Below, one piece after another: positions 46,660-58,292 of a stretch of DNA of 64,000 nucleotides (position 1 is the first letter of the stretch; every line of letters begins with the position of its first letter). The notes beneath the pieces are model-generated. The model saw only the letters and a list, made by a program, of their open reading frames with translations, was not told the DNA's origin and searched no databases. This DNA is from Symsagittifera roscoffensis (taxonomy: Eukaryota; Xenacoelomorpha; Acoela; Convolutidae). The position numbers and the translations under genes were made by a program. The DNA is taken from the NCBI RefSeq assembly GCF_963678635.1, contig NC_087065.1, forward strand, positions 70,639,573 to 70,703,572, given 5' to 3'.

Positions 46660-46805
46660 CTCTGGCGGAGGTCAAACACTCTGTGCTGTCCGGCTAGCTT
46701 CTCAATGTGCGTCTCATGCTTTGCCATCTGTTCAGCCACACATGTCTCTATGATCCTCTCTCTTTCTTCGTGGTAGCGACGCTGCTGCTCCAAAACAGGC
46801 TCCAT
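46660..46805 (-). CDS. SF3A3: SF3A3 exon 1 (start codon), splicing factor 3A subunit 3 / SF3a60
   Basis: SF3A3 is the 60 kDa subunit of the SF3a complex. With SF3A1 and SF3A2 it converts the 15S/17S U2 snRNP into the form that recognises the intron branch point in the nucleus. This exon encodes MEPVLEQQRRYHEERERIIE, the hallmark N-terminus, then a helix rich in charge, and ends CAGAG|GTCAAT (phase 2, weak donor). Exons 1 to 6 join at 46805-46660, 40607-40486, 36117-35608, 34936-34711, 32285-32119 and 24919-24540: 1551 nt, 516 residues, against about 501 in vertebrates, every phase agreeing. The coding span is 22.3 kb with introns of 6.1, 4.4, 0.7, 2.4 and 7.2 kb. The gene looks functional. 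Confidence 0.95.
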
Positions 46806-47110
46806 ACAAATCAGTTGTAATCAGTCTATGAACTAATTAACTCAACACAGCAATCTGAAATTACACATAACAAAACAATTCAAAAGAGAAAAGGCAGAGT
46901 TTCATCCCAAACATCAGCTTCATCTGAAAACTCATCTAAGTAACTATTTGAATAGAAAAACTGAAAAAAGTCACATGGCATAAACTCATCACAATTTAAA
47001 ATCAGTTTGAAATCAGAATTCAATTTCGACTCACAAGTGATAGTGCAGATCCTATTTAATCTAAGAACAGACAGCATTTACGACAGATTCCGCCGCTTTC
47101 ATTTCACATT
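46806..47110 (-). promoter_or_regulatory. Probable SF3A3 5' flank or leader
   Basis: Upstream of the SF3A3 start codon. A short upstream frame on the minus strand starts ATGAAAGCGGCGGAATC near 47103 and stops after 13 codons (MKAAESVVNAVCS), which could be a leader uORF if transcription starts further right. No TATA box or initiator is clear, and the transcription start is not determined. Confidence 0.25.
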
Positions 47111-47997
47111 TGAGTCAAAAAGTTATTAAAATATCAATAAGGAAAAGAAAAAACATTTATCAATCGAGATAATAAGCTTGACCGCTCTGTCAGTTTATCC
47201 ATAAAACACCATAAAAACTATCATAAATTGGGTAACTAAATATTTGCAATTTTTGAGGTTTCCAAAGTTGGCACAAACTTCACAGTCGAAAACAAATATT
47301 CAAACAATTTTTTTTCGGCCGGTCGTACCTTATAAGCGAAAGCAATCAAGAATTTCAAAAGCTGCAAAAAAGCGAATCAAAAATGCATGAAATATCGAAA
47401 TTTTGCAAAAAAAAAACACTATACTCTATACTTGTTGCTTCAATTAACGAAATTTCTCACGCTTACGAAGAAGGTAACGGACTATAAATGTTTTTATTTT
47501 GGCTAATTTTCCGGTGATCAAAAAAATCATTTCTGCCCAATTATTTGTACGACTAAAACGAAAAGCAATGAAAACACATGAGCGAATAGTAATAATGTCT
47601 TTGAAAGCGGTGACAGCAAAATAGATTTTAAAAAGAGATGTCAATACTCTGCTCTGAATAAGGTAGATCAATACAGAGAGTTAACTGGGTTGAATAAATC
47701 ACCATTACCCAATTAATGGAGCATTACAGTAATTAAGTTCGTCCTTTACATTAAAACATAGCCAACCGTAGCTACCGCTTTTCAATCGATTACTACAAAG
47801 TCAATGGAGTTAAAGAACTTCGGCACCGTTTTTAAAAAATCGTTTTTCACTTTTTTTGACCTTAACTAAAATGTTTAATCGCATCAAATTAAATTTGACA
47901 CATACAAAAAGGGGAGTAAAAACCAACAATTCTGTAAGTTCCAAAAATGAGGATTAAAGTTGAAATACAAAAATCTAATCAATAGACTAGATGTAGA

Positions 47998-48290
47998 TTT
48001 TTTTATGGGGGGGGGGGGGGGGGGGGGGCGGTTTTTCAAAAAATTTCGAAAATTTTGCCTACTTTTTTTAGGTCGAACTATTTCATTTTCTGAGCTCTCC
48101 GGGAAATACTACACGGAACCTTATTTTGTCAAAAAAAAAATTGCTCCACAGGCAAATAAAAAAAAACAGGTTAGAAAGGCGTTTTTAAGCACTTTTTTGG
48201 AAAATTTTGACCAAAAAATTAGGTTTGTTTGGCGTCCAGAATTGAGGGGGGAGGGGGGGGGGTGTCGGCTTCCTCGGCACGGTACTGGCA
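47998..48290. mobile_element. Decayed hAT MITE with a long G-run
   Basis: The interior matches the hAT MITE family (AAATTTCGAAAATTTTGCC, TTTTTTAGGTCGAAC, TTTTCTGAGCTCTCC, CCACAGGCAAATA). A run of more than 20 G at about 48007-48027 has replaced the left end, and a second G-rich run lies at 48245-48262. No clean termini remain. Confidence 0.6.
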
Positions 48291-48549
48291 GCTTCATATC
48301 GACAGTTTGCAAAAATTAAAGAGCAATTTCACGCAGTAGCGACTTATTGTGTTTCAAAGTGGCTCGGAATATCAAGCTAGAAGAACGATTACGATGCAGC
48401 GTCCCTGCAGCTGCAAGTATAAACATTCGTGAAAAAAAATTTCCGCATTATCATAAAAAAACAGGTATCATTATCAACAATTTATACAGGGCTTTACCAC
48501 AAACTAAAATGACCCCAAATTGTCGAACTGCTCATTCCAATTGATTGTT

Positions 48550-51500
48550 TTTCTGGAGGGAGACCCAAGAAATGAATTTTAAAAATTCTTAAGAACCATT
48601 TATCACACCCGGATCTTGCAGATTTTAGGAAACCTTCTACCGCAGCTGTACCCAACTCCACGCAAAATACATCGAACCCAGCATAATTGAACTAGGAATT
48701 TTCCTTGGTTTTCAAAACTCTATGAGATGATTTTTTTACTCTCACCCAAGGTAGGCGCAAAAAAACTTCTAAACGTGAAATAAAAAACCAAAAATTGCGC
48801 CAATCAACTTCACCTTCGCCTTGAAAAGACTAAGTTAACTCCATCTCTAGCGAAAACTATTCGATCTAGAATTATTTCATGCTGTTAATTTTTGAAATAC
48901 GAGTTGAATAAAAAAAGGTTCGTTAAAAAGTTGATCATTTCTTTCAGAACTTCTATTAACGAGTTAAATTATTATTTAAACTGTTTAAAAATCTAACTGA
49001 ACTACATCTGCATAGGAGAAAAGTTTCGCTTCTTTTTTTTCAAGCAATTTTAGCTAACTAAAAGCACTTTTACACCATTAGCAGCACATAACAATATTTT
49101 TATTAACAGAGTTCGGGCCACTTGAGTTTACTGAGTTAAGCTTCACTCCGTTAAGTTTAAAGACGTCACCATCGCTTCTTTAGAGGAAATCGCCATTTTG
49201 CGAGGCTGTTAACTAACTTGGCAACTTCAACACTAACTATCAATCAATTATTTATAATGTTTCTCCGCGAAACGTCTGTTCTGACATCAATTAAAAGGAA
49301 ACGCAGCTCCTTTTAGCGTGGTAAGTCAGAATACCTTTATTTTTCAATTTAAACACAAGCTAAATTTATGGTTTTTGAGGAAAAGTGAAAAAAATTGGAG
49401 ACTTTGAGTCTACATTTACCGTGTGAGGTTCTATCATTATTAGCTGCTTTATAATTACTGTCAACTTAACAATACAAACAAATTACACTTTATTTTTAAA
49501 ATAAATCTGACTCCGCTGTTAATTGAAAACGTAGCCGTTTGTTTTAGCTACCACAAAGGACCCCTCCGTAAATACATCTACCCACGTCTTGTCCCCAATT
49601 TCAAACTAATTCCTCTTTTTAAAAAACAGTTGATTGAAAAGTTATAAACAAGCCAAGGCATTTTCTGACAATCAGTAGAGCTGCGTAATACTTTCAGTTG
49701 TTTAGAAGCTGAATGCTCATTACTGGTAATTGCAGTACGCTTGTCTTCAACTAGTCACGGACGGGCCAACAACAAAAACTACAATCATCATCATATCATT
49801 CAGTTCATATCTATACCATCGGGTAGAGGAAAAGAAACAAAACTAAATCAACGTAAGACCAAATCAACTTGGCCTATTCGGACTTTGAGAGCAAACAAAA
49901 ATAAACCAAACTGACTTGCTTTGAGCGGAGTCACAGCGCTTGTCTAGCATAGCGGCGATTTGAATCCGAACCCGAGCTAATCGCAAAAATAACCTAAACA
50001 CAATCCAATCAAGAAACGAATCGCCTAATCAACTAAACACCAAGCCAGCATATCATCATAACACACCTCTGTCCTCTATGCTCTCAGAATACATTACGGT
50101 GACCAAGTAAATATATAAAACCAGAAATCAAGTCAAGTCACAAACTAGAACTGTACTGTAGTAAACTATCTCTAGCTCGTTCGGCCATCACTTTTCTTTC
50201 TCAGTTGACTGAACGCGTTTGCTGTGTTGGTGTTCACATTTTACAACAGTGGTCGATGACTTCTTCAGGTAATTAAATCACATCTTCTTTCATATTTCGC
50301 ATTTCTCTAACTCTCTCGCTTGCACCCTCCCCCCCAGTTACGAATCTCCCCCCTTTTGCACACGGGAGGGGGAATAGTTAAAGAGGTCCCATTTTTGTCT
50401 TCTATTCTGAGATGCTTCGTGGTCAAATGAAGAACTCGACTCGACAGGAATCTCTGTTTATAACTATTTACCCCCTTTTTAAAAAAAAAATAGCCTTCTC
50501 TCAATTTATGAGCTGGGGCTGGGCTGACGATATGTACACGTGCGTAAGGGGGGGGGGAGGCTCTATTCTGAAGGAACTTGGTTTCTAGGCACCATCTGAT
50601 ATCTTAAGACTTATTTTTTCTCTACCATAACATAGCAACTTAATTGATAATAACACGATTCGTTATTAGGTTTAAATACTCTTATGTGCTTTTCATTCGA
50701 ATTTGTCTTACTGTCTAAAGGCCAATTTGTTGGAGTAAAAAGCATGATTCGCACTGTGTTAAAGTCTTTCATATTTTATGAAGCTTTTCATTTTTTGATT
50801 GTGGTATTATACAACTTATTTTAACATTTGAGCACAACTAAACTACACTCGTTTTTTTTTCTGTTTACAATCATAATTAAAGAAAAACTCAACCAAAAGC
50901 AGTTTCTTTATTTTCAATAATAATTGAAAAAAGTACATGCGCTTTCTTTAGTTTCAATCATAATTTTTACATAAGCAGATATAAAAATGCACACGAGAAA
51001 ATCCGTCGGTCAATTTTTGACCTGTGTTGCCAGACCAAAAAATTTGAACAATTTTTATTTTTGAATAACGACTTGCAAAACTCTGTCGCTTAATTCGATC
51101 ATAAAATCAACAACGCTGCACGAAAAAGGTAAGACGTCTAAATATAATCAATTGTGATCAAAAACGCGAAGCCGTTCAAAAAGGCGTTTTGGCATCAAAC
51201 TTACCAAACCCAGCGGTCACCCAGTTTTTGATGCTTCTTCCAGAAACTTTCAGAAATAACATCGAAAATGGATTCTGTAGATTTTTCAGGAAAAATTTGC
51301 CACAAAATTTAGTGTCTTGCCCTAGTTTTTTTAACACGCACTGTTGTTCTAAAGGGATGAAAAAAACAACAATTCTTGAACAAAAAAAAATTTTCAAACG
51401 CAGTTTTTCTAAATGGATAAAAAAACTCAAGTGGATTGGTGCTGTTTTAGTCAGCCACTTGTTTCCAATTGTTGATTGAGAGGACATGGCTAGCAGAGAA

Positions 51501-51830
51501 CTTCCACTGAGCCCGAGCTGTTAGTACTTTTCTTGAGCAGAACTGAAAAAAAAAGCAAAAAAAGAAATTTTTTTTCAAAGTTTTTCGGATAGAATAATTT
51601 CAAATTTACAATACTCGCAATCATTTGAAACTCGAATGGATTCTAGTTTCCCTTGCAAATTTCAATCCTCTAATTCGTGATTCCTTCTTAAAAACACTTT
51701 ATGAATGATTGTATTCCCACTGCAAAAGAAAAAAAATTATACGAAACAATCAAATTTTTTTATCACCCAAGATAACATGTGATAGCAGTTCTTTTTTTTT
51801 TCATTTTTCATCTGTTTGAAATTTTGGCTG
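48550..51830. other. Region between SF3A3 and the ETS gene; no gene seen
   Basis: About 3.3 kb with no convincing exon. A minus-strand GCAAAATGGCGATTT at about 49190-49202 resembles a YY1 site, a common promoter element of housekeeping genes, but its distance from SF3A3 (2.4 kb) makes the link speculative. A G/C-run palindrome-like block (CCCTCCCCCCC / GGGAGGGGG) is at 50325-50372. The 96- to 103-codon opposing frames at 51176-51487 show no domain. Confidence 0.4.
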
Positions 51831-51838
51831 TGTTTAAG

Positions 51839-51901
51839 TGTGGTCGAACGAAGACAGTCAACTCGCTACTTCATTCGGAATTGCAGACAAGGAATTCTCG
51901 G
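51839..51901 (+). CDS. Possible upstream exon of the ETS gene
   Basis: This 63 nt segment follows a long pyrimidine tract ending GTGTTTAAG and ends TCGG|GTGAGT, a consensus donor. Read so that it ends in phase 1, it stays open (residues WSNEDSQLATSFGIADKEFS) and would join 52574 in frame (G|AG, Glu). No domain is recognisable in so short a piece. It could equally be a 5' leader exon or chance. Confidence 0.3.
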
Positions 51902-51962
51902 GTGAGTACTTTTAAATATATTAATTCAAGATCAAGATTTTTCTCATTGACTGCAAAACTTA

Positions 51963-52264
51963 TGACTGTGGAAAAAAATATATGACTTAAAGATCACATT
52001 TAACAACAAAATAAATAAAAAAAGTGGATCAAATTTCAAGATTAATAAAAATATTAGTTCAAAATAATTATATCAGAGAACTTTTTAATAATATATTTTC
52101 GACAGTTTTCTGATGCTTGTGGAAAAAAATATGGACTTGAAGTTCACATTTAACAACAAAAAAAAACTTAAAATGTGCATCACATTGCAAGAATAATGAA
52201 AAACATTAACTAAAATAATAATATCATAGAACTCTTTAATAATATATTTTCGACAGTTTTCTGA
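51963..52264 (+). repeat. Two-copy ~150 bp tandem duplication
   Basis: GTGGAAAAAAATAT, GATCACATTTAACAACAAAA and TTTAATAATATATTTTCGAC recur after about 153 bp. Copies differ at some sites. It sits just upstream of the ETS coding exons, in the probable intron between 51901 and 52574. Confidence 0.8.
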
Positions 52265-52573
52265 CTATTAAAATCAATCACAAAAATTACTCAATTATAA
52301 AAACAAACAACAATCACCACATAAGCATTTATCTTTATCTACTTGACAAATATGAAAAATATCCTTTGAAAATATGGTTTCAATAATTCTTTCTTGGTCT
52401 CAAGAACAGTTTCTGATCTAACAGGTTTCAAACACCTACTACATCACAGTTTATTGATACAAAGGCAGAAACCAATAACCAAGAAGTACACTCACCGTGT
52501 CGCCAGTTTTCGGACTTAAATTTTTTCGCGAGAAGCGAACTCTGGCTGATTTTTGAGTCTGTCCTTGTTTTAG

Positions 52574-53113
52574 AGATACGATACTATACCGAAAAAGGGT
52601 TCAACGGTCCATTCAACTTCTCTTCTTTCGTAAGACAATCTCAGGATTTGAACAATAACAACCCAATTTTCGTGTACAACATGCAAATGCAACACAACAA
52701 TGTCCAACAGTTGAATCACGTAGTTGGTATGCACTTAAAGACTAACGAGGTGATAAAGCCAGAGGATTACCATTACTGGTACGAGGAATACAGACGCTAC
52801 GAGCAAAAACATAGTCCCCCCTGCCATCAAAGTCACCCCGGCGGAATCATGGAGTCCAATTTCGAGTTCTCCCCGAGCGAACAATCAGGTACACACTTTC
52901 ATATGGCGAACACTGCCTACCAAGTTGTGAATACAGCAGCTCCCCCAGCTCACATGATTTCATCTCCACTTGAACACGTCATGGAAGCAGCACATGCTCT
53001 GGAATCGCCGGTGTTGTGTGCCAGTGATTCTGACAGCTCCCATGCATCTGTTCCATGGTCAGTTCCCGCCAGGGGAAGACAGCCAAAGAAGGACAGACCC
53101 AATAAAGGCACCA
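52574..53113 (+). CDS. ETS-family transcription factor, exon upstream of the DNA-binding domain
   Basis: The segment is open from an acceptor with a good pyrimidine tract (GTCCTTGTTTTAG) to the consensus donor ACCA|GTACGT, phase 1 at both ends. It encodes a low-complexity Asn, Gln and His rich region, a Tyr-rich stretch (EDYHYWYEEYRRYE), an acidic Ser cluster (SDSDSS) and a basic segment ARGRQPKKDRP just before the splice. That last piece resembles the AT-hook-like basic region that precedes the ETS domain in ELF3 (ESE-1). An alternative acceptor at 52644 (ACAATCTCAG) would also keep the frame, and the first ATG in frame is at 52681, so the start is not settled. No Pointed domain is visible; it may lie upstream. 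Confidence 0.75.
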
Positions 53114-53308
53114 GTACGTACTGATCAACTTATCTTCAGGAACGCAAACTCATTAAAGAAAAACAGAATTTTCGCAATAATCTTGTCTCATATTCCCAAA
53201 TATTAAACTCACATTTTAAAAGTGATAATGAAAAACGTTAATAATTCAGTTTTGATTGCAAATTACACCAACAGATGTTTGTGGAAATGATAAACGCTTT
53301 TTTTGCAG

Positions 53309-53682
53309 GAAATTTGAACACGGCCAAATTGTGGGAACTGCTTCTGTGGCTACTGTTGAACCAAAACAAGTACGGTCATATAATCAAGTGGGAGAGCCAG
53401 GGGTCCGGTATCTTCCACATCAGTGACAGCGACCTTCTGGAACAAGTGTACAACAACTACAAACAGTTCACCAAAAAGGGCGCCAACAAACAGATCAAAC
53501 TTGGCAGCATCACGCGTGCACTGCGCCACTATTACGAGGACGGCGTGATCAAACCCGTGAACAAAAAGTACAAGTACATGTTCGGCCCTAACGCACAAGA
53601 GTGGCACCGAGGTGTGACACGACAAAACGCCGTGAAAAGTATCGAGGAATGGGAAAAAAGTCCCCTGGGAGCCATGTTCTAA
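53309..53682 (+). CDS. ETS DNA-binding domain exon (ESE/ELF3-like)
   Basis: This final exon follows acceptor TTTTTTTGCAG, enters in phase 1 (A|GA, Arg), encodes 124 codons and ends at TAA. It carries an ETS winged helix: LWELLLWLLLNQNKYGHIIK (helix 1 and start of the sheet), GSGIFHISDSDLLEQV, the recognition helix GSITRALRHYY with the two DNA-contacting arginines in RALR, and the wing VNKKYKYMFGPNA. The ending FGPNAQEWH resembles FGKNxxGW of ELF3 and EHF. It is divergent: the usual W-G before the recognition helix is replaced by Y-N and four or so extra residues are inserted (KKGANKQIK). ETS proteins are metazoan nuclear transcription factors that bind GGAA/T. Minus-strand frames here are shadows. 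Confidence 0.93.
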
Positions 53683-53990
53683 TGACAGAGATCCGAAGCA
53701 TGAAATCTCCTGTCACAACTGAAAATACTGCTAGAAAAATAGCCCCTAATAAGACTACTAATTGCGTGAAAAGGTCGATAAATGACCTGCTTGGCAACTA
53801 GCTTACCCACCAAATTCACTACTAACCGCCTCTGCACTTCAAACTAACTAACTTAACACAGCTTAAACTTCTATCTGCGAGGTCAGAAATCTCTCTAAAA
53901 ACAGAAAACTGTGTAAAAACACACAAATAATATAAAAGTTGCCTGATCCAATAATCCTTAGGATTGTGCTTTAAACTGATGGGAAAACCT

Positions 53991-53996
53991 ATTAAA
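53991..53996 (+). terminator. Candidate ETS gene poly(A) signal ATTAAA
   Basis: ATTAAA, the commonest AATAAA variant, lies about 310 nt past the ETS stop codon. A canonical AATAAA at 54425-54430 is an alternative, but it falls inside a dispersed repeat. Confidence 0.35.
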
Positions 53997-54360
53997 TGAA
54001 TGAAAGTAATATGTGATATGTTTTTGTCATCCATAGCTGTAGCTGTAGTATTGTGCATGCTAGCTGATTTTGAAAAATTGATTAAAATATTTGTAAATAG
54101 CTTAACTGATTGTTGTCATCACTATAACAACCATGTAAAATTATGTTTTATATCAAGTTTTTTGAATATATCTCAAAAAATAGAAATCATTCACCGAGCG
54201 CCACCGAAGGCGACAAACTTTGGGTCAAAAAACCTGTTCAGCCGAAAACAAAACTGTTGTCATAAAAATTTCAAAAGTTTTTACGACCCAACCAAACTGA
54301 AATCAGAAAATACTCTAGAAGTGAAGATCCTCTATAAGAGGAGATCGTCTAGAAGTGTGG

Positions 54361-54424
54361 ACAAAGTTGTTTACGGGAAAAAAGTCTAGTACTCGATTGC
54401 AATACCCTTGCTTATCGCAAGGGT
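54361..54424 (+). repeat. Solo copy of the CTTGC hairpin tail module
   Basis: AAAGTTGTTTACGGGAAAAA then TCTAGTACTCGATTGCAA and the hairpin CCCTTGCTTATCGCAAGGG. The same module ends the two composite repeats (42899-42935, 56611-56670) and occurs at 62404-62472. Here it follows unrelated sequence, without the tRNA-like head. Confidence 0.75.
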
Positions 54425-54939
54425 AATAAAGATGCTTCGCGGAAAAAAACTTTCTTCGTTAACAACCCGAAGTAAACTTGCTGATTGGAGAGAAAAGAAG
54501 ACGCATAACTTGCGAACTGAAGATACTTTCACTGCTCAAATCCTTCATTTTGGATGAACCTTTAAATCTTAAATCTCATTCTAATCTATCTATTATTTAA
54601 TTGGCCTTTCAAGGTACAAATGTTCAAGAACACCCCATGCAGAACTGTTTTCAACTTGTAAAACTCTGATTCCTGCAGTACAGACATTTAAAGTAGAACA
54701 TACTACCATACATGCACAAATAAATAGTCGGCTATTTGGACTTCTCAAAGTCAAATGTCATTTCAAAATTTTAAGAAGTTCACTAAATTTGCTAAACACT
54801 TTCTCGCTCTGTTTACAAACTGTTTATGCGTTCGCTTAAATTGTTTAGTTGTTTAATTTAATTTTGATCGTGTGTAAAAAGAAAATTGTTGAAAAAAGCC
54901 TAGGTGAACCAAAATTTCCATATGCTTCGATAAATATAA

Positions 54940-56680
54940 CTAGGGTCCCGGCCAAAGCTGAAGGTAGCTGTTTGATATTTTGGAATTTGGGATACTGATG
55001 TGGGATGAAATGAGTAACTTAAAAAATTGACTTTGCCCAAAAACATTAGGTGTTTCTACTATAATAAGAAAAAGCGAAAATTTTGAGATATTGAAATCTT
55101 CCCAAGACAACATATTTCTTGAGTCGCCGTTTCTATTGGAAAAATTTTTGCAACAGATTCTTTCGGTTGAACCCTTCATCTCAGATTTGACAGAGTAGTT
55201 TCTAAGAAAAGTCAAAAAGTTTCTTAAAAACCGTCAACCGAGAAGATAGTAGCCGCTTAAGCACATTCCCAAAACAGGGTTACTCGAACACTTAAGCTAA
55301 AAATTGGCAGGGAAGTTTTCAAGAAAACTCATGTTTCCAAAAACCGTGTGAAAAATCAAAAATCTGGCTTATGCGAAAGAGATTCACACAACCAGTTATT
55401 TCGATTAAACACGAAAAGCCAAATAAATTAAGAAAACGGTTAAAAAAACAAACCCTGACTTTTCCGAGAGCTATAACTTGTGTAAAAAACGAAGCGTAGT
55501 CGATTATGCAGAGAAGCTTATCACCACCCATTATTTCGATTGAACTCAAAATCGCAGATCTGGGAAGGTACTTTTCGAGAAAAATCAATACCTTTTTATA
55601 ATAAGTTTTTTATAATAGACATATAAGTTTTCATAAGAGCCATAAGTTTTTTAAATAAAATTTAAGCGTAGAAGGGGAGCTTCATCCAAACGCCATTGAA
55701 TTGAACCAAAAAAACTCAAACTTGCATGGTAAGCTATCGGGAAAACTCGGAAAGAAACGAAAAATGTTGAAAAATCAAACATTTGAATATTCCGAGGGCC
55801 ATAGATTCTTGTGTAAAAAAACTTGGGCATAGCCGTTTACGCAGGAGAGCTTCACTTAACTCGTTTTAATCATTGAACCCAAATTCTGTGTAATTTTTGA
55901 GAAAACGAAAAAATAAGGGTCAAATATTAGCCCACAGACTTTTTCGAACGCTGCAGACAGTGGGGTAAGGTAAAAAGAAACTAAAGGATTATGCAGGCAC
56001 ACAGGGAAGTAGAAGGTATTTCCACTGATACTCTTTTCTTGGAAATAGATAGTTAAATTTTCGAAAAACAAATTTTCGCAAAAGGTGAAAAAAATTTCGA
56101 AAGCGTCTCCAAACATTAAAAAAAACCAATATCACACCTTTTCATAAAAACTGATTTTATCGAAAAAAATTCTCGCTCAAAATGCCATGCAAGACATTTG
56201 CATTATAAATTAGCTACATCACAAAACTTACGAAGCAGAAACAAAGCCGACACCAGTTGTGCCATAGAAAACTGATTGTAAGAAAAACAATAAAAAAAAC
56301 TAATAGTCCCCCTAAGACTGCACCTCCACGATTTTTGCTTACAGCACTAAAAAAATCCGTGATGTGAAAGATCCTACGCCACAAGCAAGATCCTAGTCAG
56401 ACAAAACATGAGCAGATAAACGAAAGTCCAATAATTCAACTTTTACAAGAAAAAAAACCCAATTTCATACACGTTAAAAAAACAAGGCCCTACCAGGATT
56501 CAAGCCCCAGACCTTAAACTGCAAACGCAACTGCATTACCTTCAAGTCAAGTTGAAAGGAACTTGGAAATTATTAGGTTTCAATAATAAAGCAAGTTAAA
56601 TTTCTTTTAAGAAAAGTTGTTAACGGATAAAAGTCCAGCTCCCGATTACAAGACACTTGCTCTCGCAAGTGTGATTATTA
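54940..56680. repeat. ~1.8 kb composite repeat, copy 2
   Basis: It is colinear with 41081-42950: AACTAGGGTCCCGGCCAAAG, GATACTGATGTGGGATGAAA, ~170 bp subunits (GCATAGCCGTTTACGCAGG, TTCATCCAAACGCCATTG), AGCCGACACCAGTTG, the tRNA-like head at 56485-56560, GTTTCAATAATAAAGCAAG, and the tail hairpin CTTGCTCTCGCAAG. Divergence is moderate, with many indels, so both are old copies. It lacks the left hairpin module present in copy 1, or carries only a remnant (ATATGCTTCGATAAATATAA). Confidence 0.82.
56485..56560 (-). repeat. Diverged tRNA-like head of composite repeat copy 2
   Basis: The minus strand reads TTTGCAGTTTAAGGTCTGG and a mutated B box GGCTTGAATCC. It aligns with 42751-42822 but the B box has lost its central TTCGA, so it is probably dead as a Pol III promoter. 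Confidence 0.6.
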
Positions 56681-56689
56681 TCTGATCAA

Positions 56690-57390
56690 TTGTGACTACA
56701 AAAGGAGCGATGATCAAAATAGGGAGGCAGCGAGCGCGTTTTTTAGCACATATTTATATACACAACTCAATGGGCGCGATAAGTACTCACATTATTCAAA
56801 TCATAAACTGTTTTTGACTTTTAATTTTGATGGTTTGTGCACTAAGGGCGGTGGCAGTGAATGAGAGAGTAATTCATGTTTGAATAACGGAGACGGAAAT
56901 TTTTTTATTAAAATTTTGTAAAACTTCTTACCTTAAATTATCCAAATTTCTTACTTTTACACACTCATTGAAGGCCAGAGATTACTAGAGGTCAATAAAC
57001 TAAAAAACCTATTAGTTGAGTCACCAAGTCTTCCTTGGCCCGATGTGCAATAATAATTGAAGGTCATGAAACTGTCTGGCACCAAGTTTGTTATCTAACT
57101 TAACGTGCAATTATTTCAAGGTTTTGAACATGAATGATGCCTTAAAATGGTGAGTTAGGTTTTCTACACTGCTCATTAGAGGATTTCCCTTAATAGTTTA
57201 GAGCTATATCGCCCCATAGTTATAAAAAAAACACCGAAAAATGTTCGAGTTGTTTATTTGATATAATATAGGAAAAATTATGTTTCAGAAGAGAATGACA
57301 GCATCACTGTTATTTATGTTTTCGAAAAAGCTATTGAAGATATCTAAGGGTCATTCGACAGGGCAAAATTGGCATATAATTACAATGAGG
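56690..57390. other. Gene-free stretch
   Basis: AT-rich sequence; no exon, RNA gene or transposon end recognised. Confidence 0.4.
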
Positions 57391-57395
57391 CAAAG

Positions 57396-58150
57396 TTATT
57401 CCAACACAAAAATTGTAAGATTTAGCAAGATGCAAGTGACGCCGAGCACCCTGCATTTGACGAACTGCAACGCCCAAAATGTCCATAATTGACCTGATTT
57501 TATTGACACGGAGCGAGACCAAGAACAGAATGACAAAATGATGAGTTCAATGGTGGTACAGAAAGCGACAATTAAGAAGAGGCAAAAAACAAGAATCAGC
57601 CAGAATATCTGCACGCCGGAAGATAAATAAAACTAGATATCAGTACCAGAAGTATGAAACATGAAGAAAATCTCAAGAAAAGGGTAACCAAACAAACGTT
57701 TCACATATACGCTTTGAAGAATTGTCACGCAATTTCAAAACTTTTTCTCGAACGGAAACCCAAAGAATTGGACTCAAATAAGTTGAATGGAGACTGGTCA
57801 AAAGGCTGAAAGACTCGCCTGACCTCACCGAAAATTTTGTTGTGCCGCTCAAAGAAGCGGTTGACGGAGCTAGACTTGTTGTCGTCTCAATCATCGTCGG
57901 TGTCTGATAGCCTGTCTTTTGACGAAATCCCTGGCAGCTCAGAACTAAGATTCCGAAAATTGCGCCAAAATTGTATTTCGCTGTAGACTTTTTCCAGCTG
58001 TTTTTTTTTCTTTCCACAATTACATATATCCTCTAACAACGGTGACAGTGCTTCAATAGAAGGACTGCCCCCAATAGTTTTATTATATCCGAAATATCGC
58101 CTTTTTAATGGAAATATCAAAAAATCAAAAATATATTTTATTTTTATCAT
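57396..58150 (-). other. Unresolved coding-like region, minus strand
   Basis: G+C is higher than in the flanks and several overlapping minus-strand frames are open. At 57396-57614 one encodes two strongly hydrophobic segments (IFWLILVFCLFLIVAF and VTCILLNLTIFVL), separated by a Ser/Lys loop. At 57673-58017 another has a hydrophobic patch (FGAIFGILVLSC) then Thr/Ser-rich sequence, interrupted by a possible donor TTCG|GTGAGG. At 57887-58150 a third ends with the charged tail SSKDRLSDTDDD. I could not choose the real frame or exon limits, and no family is recognisable. It may be a small membrane-protein gene or exons of one. Confidence 0.3.
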
Positions 58151-58184
58151 TATTTTGTTTAAATAACCTGAATTGTTGATGTAA

Positions 58185-58292
58185 ACCGGGTAGACTATAA
58201 GTGGGCGCTCAATGTGCCTTTTGTCTATCCTCTCCGAGTTAATTATTTTGATATAACTTTGGAGAAATAAATTCTTTCTTTCTTTCTTTCTT
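58185..58292 (+). repeat. Retroelement 3' tail with (TTTC)n end, second copy
   Basis: GGGTAGACTATAAGTGGGCG, TATCCTCTCCGAG and GGAGAAATAAATTCTTTCTT, ending in four TTTC repeats. It matches 45955-46112 and defines a conserved 3' end. Confidence 0.65.

Noticed and set aside
47960-48319. 119-codon plus-strand frame
   Set aside because: Runs through a poly-G tract and a hAT MITE fragment; glycine run is repeat-derived.
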